In this document: positions 34,950 through 46,159 of the stretch, in pieces | Numbering within the stretch: position 1 is the stretch's first letter | Layout: each line of letters starts with the position of its first letter | Origin: Stromatinia cepivora | Taxonomy: Eukaryota > Ascomycota > Leotiomycetes > Helotiales > Sclerotiniaceae | Length of the DNA stretch: 64,000 nt | Reading direction: 5' to 3' | NCBI GenBank assembly: GCA_014898415.1 | Contig: RCTD01000027.1 | Span: forward strand, 1-64,000 | Made by a program: the position numbers and the translations under genes | Notes under the pieces: model-generated | What the model was told of the DNA's origin: nothing | Seen by the model: only the letters and a program-made list of their open reading frames with translations | Databases searched by the model: none

Positions 34950-35229
34950 TATCATGAATTGTGAATTACAAAAGATTAATTATATAATATTTCTTATCTC
35001 TTATATCAATTTATAAACTGATTATCTATATATATGTATTATAAATCATACAATTTAATATAGTAAAATAATAACCTTAATAATATATACATATAACTTT
35101 GCAGCCTATAAATGAGTATTTATATATATATCTAGTCGCTCCTTACAAACCATAATTCTTCAGTTGTAGATTCTAAAGAACATAATTGACCCTGTTTATT
35201 CAGCTCTACTACGGCTTTTGTGCGTCACA
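34950..35229 (+). repeat. 3' LTR of the gypsy element
   Basis: Starts TATCATGAATTG (the terminal TG decayed to TA) and ends GCGTCACA, followed by the ATTTT duplication. Its outer (right) part keeps G and C while the inner part is AT-decayed. Confidence 0.9.
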
Positions 35230-35816
35230 ATTTTCATAATTTTTATATTAATCCATTATATATCTATCTACTTATCAATTTATAGGTATTTTTAGATTAT
35301 CTATAGATACTCATTTACAGAACAGATTATTTCAAAATTCTAATGAATTATTTGCAAAATAGATAATACCTCTCTCTAATGGGTTATCCACAAAACGGAT
35401 TACCCACAGATACCTGTGGATTGCGGATTATTTTTGCGCAGCCTAAATATAAGCAAGCTCCTATCCTATGTCCTATCAATTCTTCCAAAGTTGTGTGAAT
35501 AAAATAATGCATATCGTACTCTGAGAAGAATTACATACTCCCCTACTCACCACAATAGAACAAAACGACAAGTTCAAAAACAGAATATATAGTTATTTAC
35601 ATACAACAACTATCCCACAAAATATACAAAAACAATACCACAAAAGCAACGATAGAATGGACGCAATCACCATAAAAAAGGAACAAAAATTCGTCTCCTA
35701 ATTCCGAAGCGAACGAGACCAACCAAAACGAAAAGTATATCTATCCCACAACCAAAAACACAAATAAAAGCCCACCATTCATAACCAGGGAAAACCCCAA
35801 AAAAGAACTCTGATAT

Positions 35817-35912
35817 TGCAACTGCCGTGAATCGAACACGAACCTCCACCTGAACTTCACCGTTATAAACGGATATGGAAGGGTGGAATCCTAACCATTG
35901 GACCACAGAAGC
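35817..35912 (-). tRNA. tRNA-Gly(UCC)-like gene with a 24-nt intron
   Basis: On minus, the D-arm GTCCAATGGTTAGGAT, anticodon stem CCACC/GGTGG and T-arm with TTCGATT form a clover leaf. The anticodon loop reads CTTCCA, the intron 35875-35852, then A, giving CTTCCAA as in eukaryotic tRNA-Gly(UCC). The intron sits after position 37, the canonical place. The mature length is 72 with the discriminator base. Two T-T mismatches occur at acceptor pairs 3 and 4 (5' GCTTCTG against 3' CAGTTGC), so it may be a mutated or inactive copy. Confidence 0.7.
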
Positions 35913-36895
35913 TAGGCATCTTAAAGCTGCTTTGTTTGATGAAGAGGAGCGATGGGCTTGGGATTATATTGTTGGAAAGATGAAGAGTGGGGAGAATGAT
36001 GATTGGTTGGATTAGGAAGGGGTTGGTGGGGAGCTTGTATTTGGGCAACCAGGAGAGAGTGAGTTTCTTACGTACTTACTCACCAAAAATCCAAGCATCT
36101 AGCATTTTCTCTTCTTCATCCAACCGCTTATCGATAATCAATTAGATCCCAATACTACCTACTCATTTGCTCTTCAACATTCAACATTCATTCGACATAC
36201 AAATACTAGTACAAAATACAAATACCCAACATCATACTTGCGATATCCAATTCCTTTTTATACAAACCCTCCAAATCTCCAAATAGGTAATTTATATCAT
36301 TATTAAGATTCTCGAATATAATTTACTACTATTATTTATATACTCCGTATCTAGGTATAGAATACACCGATTTTAAAACAATCAAATCTTTCAAATCTTC
36401 CAAATCAAGCAATTCTTCAATGAAATATTTACTATCTATCGTACTATCATATTATTTGATTATTTGAAACTCCAGCTATTAGCTATTTATACATCACCAT
36501 ACAAACTCTTAAAGTATTTGATTCTACTAACAACTAATAGTAGATATCTCCATCCCAAATCATCATAGGTATTAAACCATCAAGTCATCTATCTATCCAC
36601 CCCATCCACCCCATCCATCTCCCTACTTACCTGCACAATCTCACAATCTCACAATCTACAACCCACAACCCACAACCCACACCCACACCTACATCTATAA
36701 GCACACCCAAACCCATTTCTCATCTCTAACCCCATCTCTCATCTCTCATCCCTCATCTTCCCCTCCCCTCCCCCCCCAAAATATCCCTATCCCACATCCA
36801 CATCCACATCCACATCCACATCCTCCCCTCATCACCAACACCAGAAATAACATCGGACATACAAACTACAGATAGTTACATCTATCGAATTCTAA

Positions 36896-37225
36896 TCTTT
36901 AAATACTTCACTTAATACTTCACTTAACACTTCACATAACACTTCACATAACACTTCACATAACACTTCACATAACACTTCACTTAATACTTCATTTAAT
37001 ACTTTATTTAATATTTCATTTAATACTTCACTTAACACTTCACTTAATACTTCATTTAATACTTCACTTAATATTTTATATAATACTTCACTTAATACTT
37101 CACTTAATACTTCACTTAATACTTCATTTAATACTTCACTTAATACTTCACTTAACACTTCACATAATACTTCACTTAATACTTCACTTAATACTTCACT
37201 TAACACTTCACTTCACATAACACTT
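36896..37225. repeat. 12-bp minisatellite (TTCACTTAATAC), about 27 copies
   Basis: A 12-mer repeats with variants (TTCACTTAACAC, TTCACATAACAC, TTCATTTAATAC). Because 12 is a multiple of three, it stays open in several frames and yields a spurious LSEV-repeat peptide on minus. It is not a gene. Confidence 0.92.
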
Positions 37226-37618
37226 CACTTCACAAAATAATTCTTATTTTTATTTTTATTTTTATTCTTATTCTCAATATTAAAATAGTATATTTTCTCA
37301 TCCCATCTCTCCTCTCCTCTCCTCTCCTCATCCATCACAACCCCTAAATATCAATCATATCCACAAGAAGCCCATCCATCCATCCATCCATCAAAAATCT
37401 AATCATCCAAAAAGTCCAACGCCTTAATCCCTCCCTTCCTTTTCTTAGCTAGCTAGCTGTTTGCCAAAGCCAAAGCCAATGTCAAAAAGTCTATTTATTC
37501 TATAATTATCCCAATATTCAAAAGCGACCGTTCATTTAGAATCTTCAACTCATTCATCAATCAATCAATCAAAATTTCTTTTCCACTCATACATACAAAT
37601 GAATAGAATGGTATCGTA

Positions 37619-39412
37619 TCATGCCCTCCTTGACTTGTCCTCCCTGGGCGGTACTTCTCCTCTTACATTCTCCCATCCTTTCTCCCCAACTCCAATTACT
37701 CCCTCCCTTAAAATCGTCAATTGTCTCACTCCACAATATCCTCCTTTCCTGGCTACTCTCTCATAATCCACATAACGTCCCTCCTTCTCCCAGTACCCCT
37801 TCGGTTTCGCTATCGCTCCTTCACTTGGAGTCATCTGTCTTTTCGAATGCATGATTCTCGATGGTGGAGAAACTTCAGCACGGGATTTAAGTCCTCCAAC
37901 TATAGCTGAGAAATATGATGATGATGCTGATGATATTTGAATAGAATTTAAACCTTGCCAGGTAGAATCCTCATCACCTAGATCTCTCTTCCCTTGAGTT
38001 TTGTTATTCGCAGATTCAGAAGCAGTTCCATATTTTCCACCAAAATTCTTTTGTAAATCAATCATAGCTTGCTCTTGTTCCGGTGTGAATGAGTTGGGGA
38101 TCCATAATCTATCTTCCACAATATCCCCTTCCTTCTCCAATCTCCTATCGTTAAAACGTGGTAGATGTGCAAAATGATTGATAATAGCTTGCCATGGAAC
38201 AAATAGCCGTTCAAACCTCTTGGCATATTTGATATTATTGAATGATTTCGCATCATATGCTACTCTCACAAAAGGATTCATGAAAATTCCTTCACCCCAA
38301 TCCTCATTAGTATTTGTAGTATAATCCGGGAAATCGGGTGTAGCGAGAATATCGGCATGAATGAGACAGCATTCAGAAGAATCCCAGAAGGATTCTGGTT
38401 CGGATCGAAATTTAAGTGGAAGTTCCGCGAGCGAGGTTGAACGTTCGTAAATATGATTTGAGTCTTCAGGTTTCCTTTCTTTCGAAGTTGAAGTGGTATT
38501 GGCGATTTCCTTCTGGAAAAATCTAGCATCAAAAGCCACAATACCACCCCAACAACTCTTAACTCTGACCGCATCCTTTCCAGCCAAGACATCATTTCGA
38601 CTAGTACTCTCTCCTTTTCCTCCAAACCATGGAAAGATTGGTACACCAATACTATAACCCTCCGTATCCCTTGTAGCATACGTATCATAAAATTTCCAAC
38701 TCGTAATAAAATCCGCACCACAAACAGCCTTATACTCCGCCCTCCCCTCCTCATTAACATTCGTACCCCACAACAACCTCAACGCACCTTCCACCCCAAA
38801 AATTACATCATTCAAGAAGAGCACTCTCTCATATTTCCTTGTCGATTCCCCTGATGTAATAGGATCCAAAGCCTTATTCCTCACATCGGCCAAAAATTCA
38901 ATTCTCTTCACCCGTGTCTGTCCACTGGGCAATGTGACGCGATGTAAGGTAGAAAGATTAATAGCATCATCCACTTGCGCTACAATCTTCTTCTCCACAC
39001 CATGTAACCTCTCATTCAACCTCTCCAAAGAATCCTTAGGTCCTCCATACACACTGACAAAAACCCTCTCCTTTCCAATTGCTTCGACTAGCGCAACCAA
39101 ATTATCACCCCATAACCCATCTATGAGTTTTGAATCCACTATATTCGCGGCAATAAATACTTTTTCATCGCTAGGTACCGAGAATTTGGGAGGATTCGTG
39201 TAACTTGCGTTGAAGATAATTTGCCAACATAGAAACAAGATAAAGAATAGGAAGATGTATGTTGGTTTGCAGATTCTTCTAAAGGCTCGTAAGATCTTCG
39301 AAGCCACGCGCCGTGAGGAAACTGATTTATCTTTGAATTCGTAAGTAACGTCATTGGCATCGAGAGAGTTACGTGGAAGAGGATCGTATCGAGGGGAGGA
39401 TGATCGAGCCAT
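37619..39412 (-). CDS. GT69 family alpha-1,3-mannosyltransferase-like (CAP59/Cmt1 type)
   Basis: A single-exon gene of 597 residues with ATG at 39412. It is a type II Golgi-type membrane protein: short basic cytosolic N terminus, one membrane segment (about 50-69, TYIFLFFILFLCWQIIFNAS), then a lumenal catalytic region. Blocks of the CAP59_mtransfer family (PF11735): VFIAANIVDSKLI, FVSVYGGPKDSLERL, RIEFLADVRNKALDPI, YERVLFLNDVIFGVEGALRLL, YKAVCGADFITSWKFYDTYA, VKSCWGGIVAFDARFF, and SSECCLIHADIL. The family includes Cryptococcus capsule proteins Cap59 and Cmt1; in filamentous fungi members are thought to act on cell-wall or glycolipid mannose. Donor GDP-mannose and linkage are inferred from family. 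The C-terminal 120 residues are less conserved and Ser/Lys-rich. All core motifs look intact. Confidence 0.9.
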   Translation of the reverse strand: MARSSSPRYDPLPRNSLDANDVTYEFKDKSVSSRRVASKILRAFRRICKPTYIFLFFILFLCWQIIFNASYTNPPKFSVPSDEKVFIAANIVDSKLIDGLWGDNLVALVEAIGKERVFVSVYGGPKDSLERLNERLHGVEKKIVAQVDDAINLSTLHRVTLPSGQTRVKRIEFLADVRNKALDPITSGESTRKYERVLFLNDVIFGVEGALRLLWGTNVNEEGRAEYKAVCGADFITSWKFYDTYATRDTEGYSIGVPIFPWFGGKGESTSRNDVLAGKDAVRVKSCWGGIVAFDARFFQKEIANTTSTSKERKPEDSNHIYERSTSLAELPLKFRSEPESFWDSSECCLIHADILATPDFPDYTTNTNEDWGEGIFMNPFVRVAYDAKSFNNIKYAKRFERLFVPWQAIINHFAHLPRFNDRRLEKEGDIVEDRLWIPNSFTPEQEQAMIDLQKNFGGKYGTASESANNKTQGKRDLGDEDSTWQGLNSIQISSASSSYFSAIVGGLKSRAEVSPPSRIMHSKRQMTPSEGAIAKPKGYWEKEGRYVDYERVARKGGYCGVRQLTILREGVIGVGEKGWENVRGEVPPREDKSRRA

Positions 39413-40817
39413 GTTGGAGGTAGAGTTTTGATTCCCGTTAGGGGATCTTCTTGTTCTTAAAGCAAAATCCCTTTCATCTGATAAATCTGCAGTGTTATTC
39501 TCTTTGTATTGTTATTCCTTATTTCCTTCTCTGTTCGTGTAGTAGGTAATTGTCTCTTCTTCGTCGCACTGTCGCACTGCCGCACTGTCGCACTGTCGCA
39601 CTCGAAAGTTCAAATGTTTGTATTGTTAAAAGAGCGGAATAAATGCCATATGACGATAAAAAAACTTGGATAGTAGAAGAAAGTTGAAAAGGATTGAATA
39701 GAAAAGAAAAGAAAGTTAAAAATATAATGAATAGACGGTAAAAGTATTCACAATTAAGAATCCATAAACATAAGAGTGAAAAGTGTACTCTGTATAGCAC
39801 AACAGTGAAATTGTGAGTTGAAGAAGAGAGAAAGATAAAAAACTTCAGGGTCTCCTATCCTAAACTCTTAACTCCCTACGGCCCAGAATCCAAGCTCTTT
39901 AGCGTCATTTTAGTGCATCTTTTTATTGATCTAGTGTCTTTAATTGACGCGGCCATTGATCATTCAGACCCCGATACCCCGACAAAAGGGGAATCAATTT
40001 ATGCCTTCTTTTTCATTTAACCAATTAAATCAAGGAAAAAACTGACAATTACAGAGTACATCCAGTCAAAACCAACAAGTCAAGATTATTATTTTGACTT
40101 TTTTTTTAATGTTAAATGGTTGTTGGTTGCAAAGTATTGCTTGCTCAACTTAGCTCTCCCAACCACACACAGTATTTCTCACAGTATTTCTCACCTATCA
40201 ATCCATCCCAAGAATCCTACCATCCATACATTTTACTCTGTGCGCAAACACTTTATAAAACAACCTCCCTATCTATCAAACAAATCCATCATTTCCGTCA
40301 TACCATTTCCGTGTAATGTAAAATTGCCATCGCACAACCCGTATACCGTACATATATCATACACCGTATATCCACTTCTCCACTCGCCCCTAAAGTAATT
40401 ACCTACTCCGTACTCTATGCCCCAACAAACATTAACAGACCCCGAGGTTTAGCACACATTCATTCACACACCGCACAGAATAGTTCGCAGTTCATAATTC
40501 GTAATTCATTTTCATTTTTCATTTTCATTTTTCATTTTCATTTTTCTTCTAAACTACTATAATACCAAAGTATTAAAGCATCAAGAACATAAAAGATACT
40601 GTACAATGCAATGCAATGCAATGTTGTAAAATACCCCTTGAAAGAACCAACCACCCTCCACCCATCATCAATGAATAACTGATCGCATCAACAAATACCA
40701 CTTCATTCATGCCTTCATCATCCATTCACCTCTGTATTATGTCCGCCGCCGAAATCAAAATAGAGCAATTCTCGAAATAAACATAATCCGATGCAAGCAA
40801 GCAATTGTGTTCAGGAG
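39413..40817. other. Intergenic with short tandem repeats
   Basis: Promoter side of the mannosyltransferase. It includes five copies of the octamer GTCGCACT at about 39563-39602, ATTTTC-type runs at 40508-40548 and AATGC runs at 40606-40625. No gene is seen. Confidence 0.5.
39563..39602. repeat. Octamer tandem repeat (GTCGCACT) x5
   Basis: Five consecutive copies with one substitution, about 160 bp upstream of the mannosyltransferase start on minus, within its likely promoter or 5' UTR. Confidence 0.85.
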
Positions 40818-43800
40818 CTAAGAACCAAAACCAAAATTGGCCAGGCCAGATAAGTACAGGACGGGTGCAGTAACGACGATGAGGAGTGCAGGCACGGCTA
40901 CAAGCCTAATTTTCATGTTAAGGGTACCGATCAGCTTGATGCGAGTCCAAATGGATAACAAAAGACGTGAGGGTATCATATAAAGAACAAGGAAAAGGTC
41001 AAGTCCAAAGGAAGAAGTCCTTACGTGTGACGTCCGCCACCACATAATTTCCTAATCAGTCCTCCAATCCAATCCACGAATACTACTTGGAAGAATGCTC
41101 GAAGGAAGTTGCGGGATTTGGCGTCATTTCCGGCCGAACGCATAGATGAAGGTGTGATGGATCTGTCTGGTACACTAGATGTTGGTTGTTTACGAGCTCT
41201 TAATTGGGAATCACCATTCTCCTCCGCGAACGAGGTGGTTTTTGCGGCATTCTCCTCAGAAACAGGATCGTTGACCTTTGCATTCACACTCGCAGCCGGA
41301 GTTGCCGGCTGGACTGTAATGCTTGGGCTATTCTTGACGGGTTCTGTAGGAGTGACTTGAGGGCTTTCAGTGAGGTTAAGCGATTTATTTTCGACGAAAG
41401 GAGTCGAGGGCAGAGGTGGTAGGACTGGGTGAAGCTTGCTTGAACCTTGAGCAAACTTCATGGCTTGAGGCTGAGGCGATGAGCTTCGGGAAGTTGTAAT
41501 GGTTGGGAGTTGAGATGGTTCCTGGGAAGCTCTGTCTGAAGATTTGTCGTCGTTCAATTCAGTCTTCTCTTCACCGGAGTCTTTTTTCTGTTCATCCGAA
41601 ATGTTACCATCACTTTGCGACTTTTCCATACTAGGCGGTAGAGCAGTCAGTTTGGATTCTGGTTCACCCTCAGCATTCTCTTCTACAATTGGAAGCAAAG
41701 ATGGAGAGCTTTCTTGCGCAAGTGATCGAGGTGATGGTGTTAGTAGGTCACCACCTGTATGATTGTTGCCATTTGCAACAGGTGTAAGCGGAACTCCATC
41801 ACGGTCCGTTTGGTCCTCGCTCAATTGATTTTCGAGTCTTCTCACATGCTGCAGTATCTGATTGAAATTGTTGGGAAATGGCTCGAGACTAGGATCATTT
41901 GGATCAAACTCTTGAAACATGGGTTCTGGGGCTGCCGATCGATTTTGAGTGCTCTCGTACTCCAGTCGCTCTTCCGTGGTGGGAGGACCATTGCACTCGT
42001 GTGCAAAAAGTGGCGCTCGCTCCTCAGATGGCGTTTCAATGTCCAAATCACGATCCAAACCATTAAAGCCCTGTAAGAGTAAGTCCGGCTGAGGGCTTGG
42101 CAGGTCAATTGAATTTGGCTGCGAATGAAGTTAGTGATCTACAAACTCACATCACAAGCAGAGATGGCAACTTACTTTATAGTTTTCATCGATGAGAGCT
42201 GCAGTATCAGCCACCTCTGCAGCAGTTTCTGCGACTTCAGGAATTGGGGTATTCGAAAGACGTCTATACCCAATCTTACCAGCATCCGTATCAGACATGG
42301 GAGGAGTTGGTGGTGTTTCATCAAGTAATGTAGCAGAGTCTGCAACCTCAGCAGCAACGTTAGCAAGATCTGGCGTAGTCGATTGCTGTCTGATGGTGAC
42401 ATGATCAGGTGCAGCATCCTGGGCATGTAAATTATGTGCGTCCTTTTGTGCAAATGTTGCGTTACTTCCGAAATCGTCACCATGGCGCGGTTCAGAATCA
42501 ACTCCTTCGACAGTTACCATTGGCGCCGATACAACTTCAGTTGGAATGCTTGACTGCTCGTCGTACTTTGCAATGCTGTCAACGGGCTCATTGGCTTCAT
42601 TCTGTTCAACAGCTTCCTGGTCAGGGTTGTCTTTGCTGGTAGATTTGATCTCACTATTTGGTTCTGGTAGTTCGATCGCCTCATCGGCTGGTGGTTCGAT
42701 TTTGGAGGTTTCGTCCACATTGTTTGCTTTGGAGCTAACATCTTCCTGACTTGTATTAGCAGAGGTGGTAATTTCGACTTCGATTGGTTCCTCATTTACG
42801 ATGGGTTCCAAGATCGTGTGCTCTTGTTCAGGTGTAGCGTTAGTTTTCTCTTCAGCCACTTGTTCCGCCAAGCTAGGGTCTTCCGCTGCACCCTCATTGC
42901 TTTCATTGGGGGTTGCGGTATTCAAAGTGGTAATCTCAGGGTTCTTTGATTCTTCCTTCTCGGGTTCCTCCGCCACATTTTCATTGCTTTCATCGGCGAG
43001 GAGAGAACGTGAGATGGGAATTTCAGAGTTGCTTGTCTCGGGCTCCTGGGTGGGCTTTTCCTCCACATTCGCGTCACTAACCGTCAACCCAGTTTCTTCC
43101 TTTGGCTCACCCTCGCTAGCATATGGTTCTGGCTTTGATGTTGGTTGCTCAATGTGAGTAACTACTGTTTCTTCTTTTGTATCACCCTCATCCTCGTTGG
43201 CAAGTGGTCCTTGAATCGATGCGGGCTCTTTGATATGGGTAAGCAAGTTCTCTTCTTTTGCCTCACCCTCGCTGGCATGTTGTTCTTGCTCCGATTCTGG
43301 TTCTTTGCTGGTAATATGGACGGGATCTTCTTGGTGTTCGAGGACTTCATACTTGTTCGTACCAGCCTCTTCTTTTACTTCACCCTTACTAACAGCTTGT
43401 TTTTGGTCCAAATCTGATTTTTCGGAGGTGACTGGAATGGATTCCTCTGCTTTAACGCCTTCATCCTTCTTCGTGTCAGTCTCATTATGGAGTCCTTCAT
43501 TCTCTTTATGTGTGACTTCTTCAGGTTTCAGCACATTGGTCTCACTAGCAGCAGATTCCTTGGCTATCTCACTAGCTTCTTGAGTCGATGAAGTTGGTTG
43601 CAAGTCATGGTCCTCTGTCTTCTTCAGATCATCGGCTTCTGGATGAGCATGTGATTCCAAGTTTTCAGGTTCATCAATTCCAGTACTAGAGACTTCGAGC
43701 TCTTCGACAGGCACGCTTGACAAATCGAGCTTTTCCGCTGGAGTTTCATTTTCTGGCTCAACTGCATGGTCGACTTCAGCAACAAGTGGGGATGTGTCAT

Positions 43801-44516
43801 GTGCCTCTTGAGTTTTCTCTGGCTTGACTTCGGCACCGTGGTCCAACGGGGAGTCTGTTGCTAATGTATCTGCGTTTGGATGTGGGCTCTCAGAAACCTT
43901 TTCCTCGGACTCAATATGCTGAGTTGGCTCGATTACGGTTTCCATTGTTGATTGCTTGGTGTCAAAATCAGGTATTGTGCGAGGAGTTGAATTTTCTTCC
44001 TGTGATTTTTCGTTGGAGGTGGATTTGGAGGGTGAAGAAGATTTGATCGGAACAGTGAGAAGATTATTCTGGTTCCCAACCTCATCGGTAACTGTAAAGA
44101 AATTGAATATTAGCTAGATACCAAAAATTCTTATTTTTTTTTTCAATTGCACGATTGAAAATGAATTAGTGAATCGCAATCTCGCTTCCATATGGCAATC
44201 AAATGCAAATGAGATAGAAATTGGTATGATTTGGGAATATTATTGATCAAGAAATATTGAAGGCAATGGACATACCAGTTGGTGCATCTTCATCCGACAT
44301 CCACCAATCCCCATTACCGATCCTGAATTTGTATTGATATTCTTTTCCCTCTTCCACTTCGACTGCCTTGGAGAATACATAGTGATCCGAATCATTGGTA
44401 TAATCCATCTCCTGGGGCTGCCATACTGATTCAGGAAAGGAACCAGCAAGATATATTGGTGGGGCAGCTCCTGGTTTGGAATATTTGATGACAACCGAAG
44501 TCTTCGTATCCGCCAT
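40818..44516 (-). CDS. CBM48 (AMPK1-type) protein with long acidic region and C-terminal membrane segment
   Basis: Four exons on minus (44516-44276, 44091-42176, 42118-41025, 40905-40818) give 1112 residues. Residues 1-95 are a CBM48/AMPK1 glycogen-binding domain: VVIKYSKPGAAPPIYLAGSF, then YQYKFRIGNGDWWMSDEDAP and VTDEVGNQNNLLTV across the first intron. About 900 acidic, disordered residues follow (Glu, Pro, Thr, Ser), with internal repeats around EGEAKEENLLTHIKEPAS and repeated EVADSATLLDE blocks near residue 680-715. The last exon ends RHTLVAVPALLIVVTAPVLYLSGLANFGFGS, a tail-anchor-like hydrophobic segment preceded by FFQVVFVDWIGGLIRKL. This layout resembles yeast Mdg1/Crp1, CBM48 proteins of the plasma membrane or DNA-structure binding; the function here is unknown. 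Glycogen binding and membrane anchoring are inferred. Confidence 0.82.
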
Positions 44517-46159
44517 TTCGTCCTAGTATTCTGCAAGCTGTCATTACCGGTGTTCAATAAAGATTTAATCTTCCGATCTTAAGAAAGAGAAGTCACCACC
44601 ACTTCAAGGAATTAATGTGAAGGGTAGCGGAAGGAAATATTCCGTGGAAGAATGAGTACAGTAGTAGATAGGTAATTGAAATGACCATGGAGGATTTTGG
44701 ACATTCTCGAAGTACCTAGTAAGCAGAAAAAATGTATGGCGGTTTGGAAACTGCCAGGATGCAAAATAATTCACACGAATGGAAGAAGGAGCAGTGACGA
44801 CATTAAATGTGTAACAGTAGTAGGTAGATCGGTAGGTAGGTAGGTAGGTAGGTAGAGGAGGGGAAGAGATGAAGGAATGAAGAAATGAAGGAAAGAACGG
44901 AAAGAAGGTTAAAAAGCTCGTACGTACCTTTTTCTACTGAAATAATCTCTTGAAACTTGACTAGGTAAACACTTTCTCCAAGAAATCTTACCAAAGAATG
45001 ACTTTCAATGGGTTCTTGATAATATTAAGAACCAACTTGATTTTGATTTTGATTTTGATACTTCACAACGATGCATGAATGGGGTGAGGTAAAGGGTGAG
45101 GTAAAGGGTGAGGTGAGGTAAAGTTTTATGTTAGAAAAGACGTTGATAAGAGAAGTTATCAAGTAGCGTGTGGTCTTATTATTTTGATATTGACAAGGCT
45201 TATCAGATATCAAATAAGATGACGGGTAATCTGTAATCTTGTTGGATGAGTTATGGAGGGATCTAAAATATGAGATGAAATACATAACGTTGGGGGGGAA
45301 AAAGGCCTCCGTCACACAGTAAAAATATCCTTGGAAAAATATGCATATGTTAACGAATAAGATGTATGATCTCCACCTTCTATCTATGCAACATTGTTGG
45401 CAGCCACATCATAGCTCACGCACCACGAATAATTATTAGGCTTAAGTACATGTATAGTGAGAAATTCTCCAAAAAATGAGGATACATCTTGATCTGTATA
45501 TGTACAACCTAGTAGCTCGTCGAAAAAAATCTTTCAATGTTCCTCAACATTTAAAGGAATGAAAGATATTGAATAGAGTGAAGTGTGGAGTGAGTGGTGA
45601 ATGGTGAATGGTGAATGGTGAGTGGTGAGTGGTGAGTGGTGAGTGGTGAGGTGTGAGGTGAAAAGGTAAATTCACTCGTGTGGACATTTCCTTCCGGTAG
45701 AGAAGATCTGGAGTATGATAGCCCGCTATTAGCTTGACATCAAAAGTGGGGAAACAAGGATAGAGCTGTAAAATCTTTATGCTATGAATGGTTCGCTAAC
45801 CGTAGCCAACTGGAGTAACGACCGGAGCAGGCATGTGATATTTCAGCCTTATGATGCGAGGCCACAATTATATATTTTTTTTTGAGGCTGTAGCTCAAAA
45901 TACCTCCCTTCAGCTATTTGGACTTCGTAAGACTTCCATATTTTCACAATACCAACCTCAACAATTCAGCATATACCGTAAACAAACATAAACACCAAAT
46001 TACTATACGTTTGATACCACAACTTTCGTATTTTCAATCCAGCATTGTACAGTGATAAATAATCGCTGTACACTATTGTTTGATCTCCAACAGAGTGTGA
46101 TTGTGATTATTTTGATATCCCTCTGGTCTCAGGTCGCATTCCCCCAAGTCCACTCAATC
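44517..46159. promoter_or_regulatory. Divergent intergenic between the CBM48 gene and Iwr1
   Basis: 1.6 kb with simple repeats: GGTA x6 at about 44828-44856, GTGAGGTAAAGG repeats at 45083-45123, and GTGAGTG/GTGAATG heptamers at 45588-45655. No gene is seen. It should contain both promoters. Confidence 0.5.

Larger units (their letters stand above)
26000..35229 (+). mobile_element. Ty3/gypsy chromovirus, RIP-decayed, with nested Fot1 element
   Basis: 9230 bp flanked by exact ATTTT duplications (25995-25999 and 35230-35234). Direct LTRs lie at 26000-26281 and 34950-35229, and a polypurine tract directly precedes the 3' LTR. Without the nested transposon the element is about 7.0 kb. Domain remnants in order on plus: gag (about 26.4-28.0 kb), protease region (about 28.1-28.4 kb, interrupted at 28489), reverse transcriptase (YLDD at 31759-31770), RNase H, integrase and chromodomain (33988-34190). 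It is extremely AT-rich with many nonsense codons. It sits inside the hAT-like element. Confidence 0.92.
25925..35445. mobile_element. hAT-like short element, interrupted by a gypsy element
   Basis: Terminal inverted repeats TAAGGCTGCGCAA (25925-25937) and TTGCGCAGCCTA (35434-35445) are flanked by exact AATATAAG duplications. Removing the gypsy insertion and one ATTTT duplication leaves only about 285 bp, with no room for a transposase, so this is a non-autonomous (MITE-like) hAT derivative. Subterminal sequence is relatively GC-rich (GGGTACGTACCCGCG on the left, ACCTGTGGATTGCGG on the right), in contrast to the AT-rich gypsy inside. Superfamily is inferred from the duplication length and termini. 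Confidence 0.7.
35454..37618. other. Intergenic with tRNA and simple repeats
   Basis: Contains the tRNA-Gly-like gene, a short possible coding fragment at 35913-36014, many short C/A-rich microsatellites (36590-36840, for example CACATC and CACAACC runs) and the 12-bp minisatellite. Nothing else is seen. Confidence 0.5.

Noticed and set aside
36892..37206. Minus-strand LSEV-repeat peptide of 104 residues
   Set aside because: It is only the translation of the 12-bp minisatellite.
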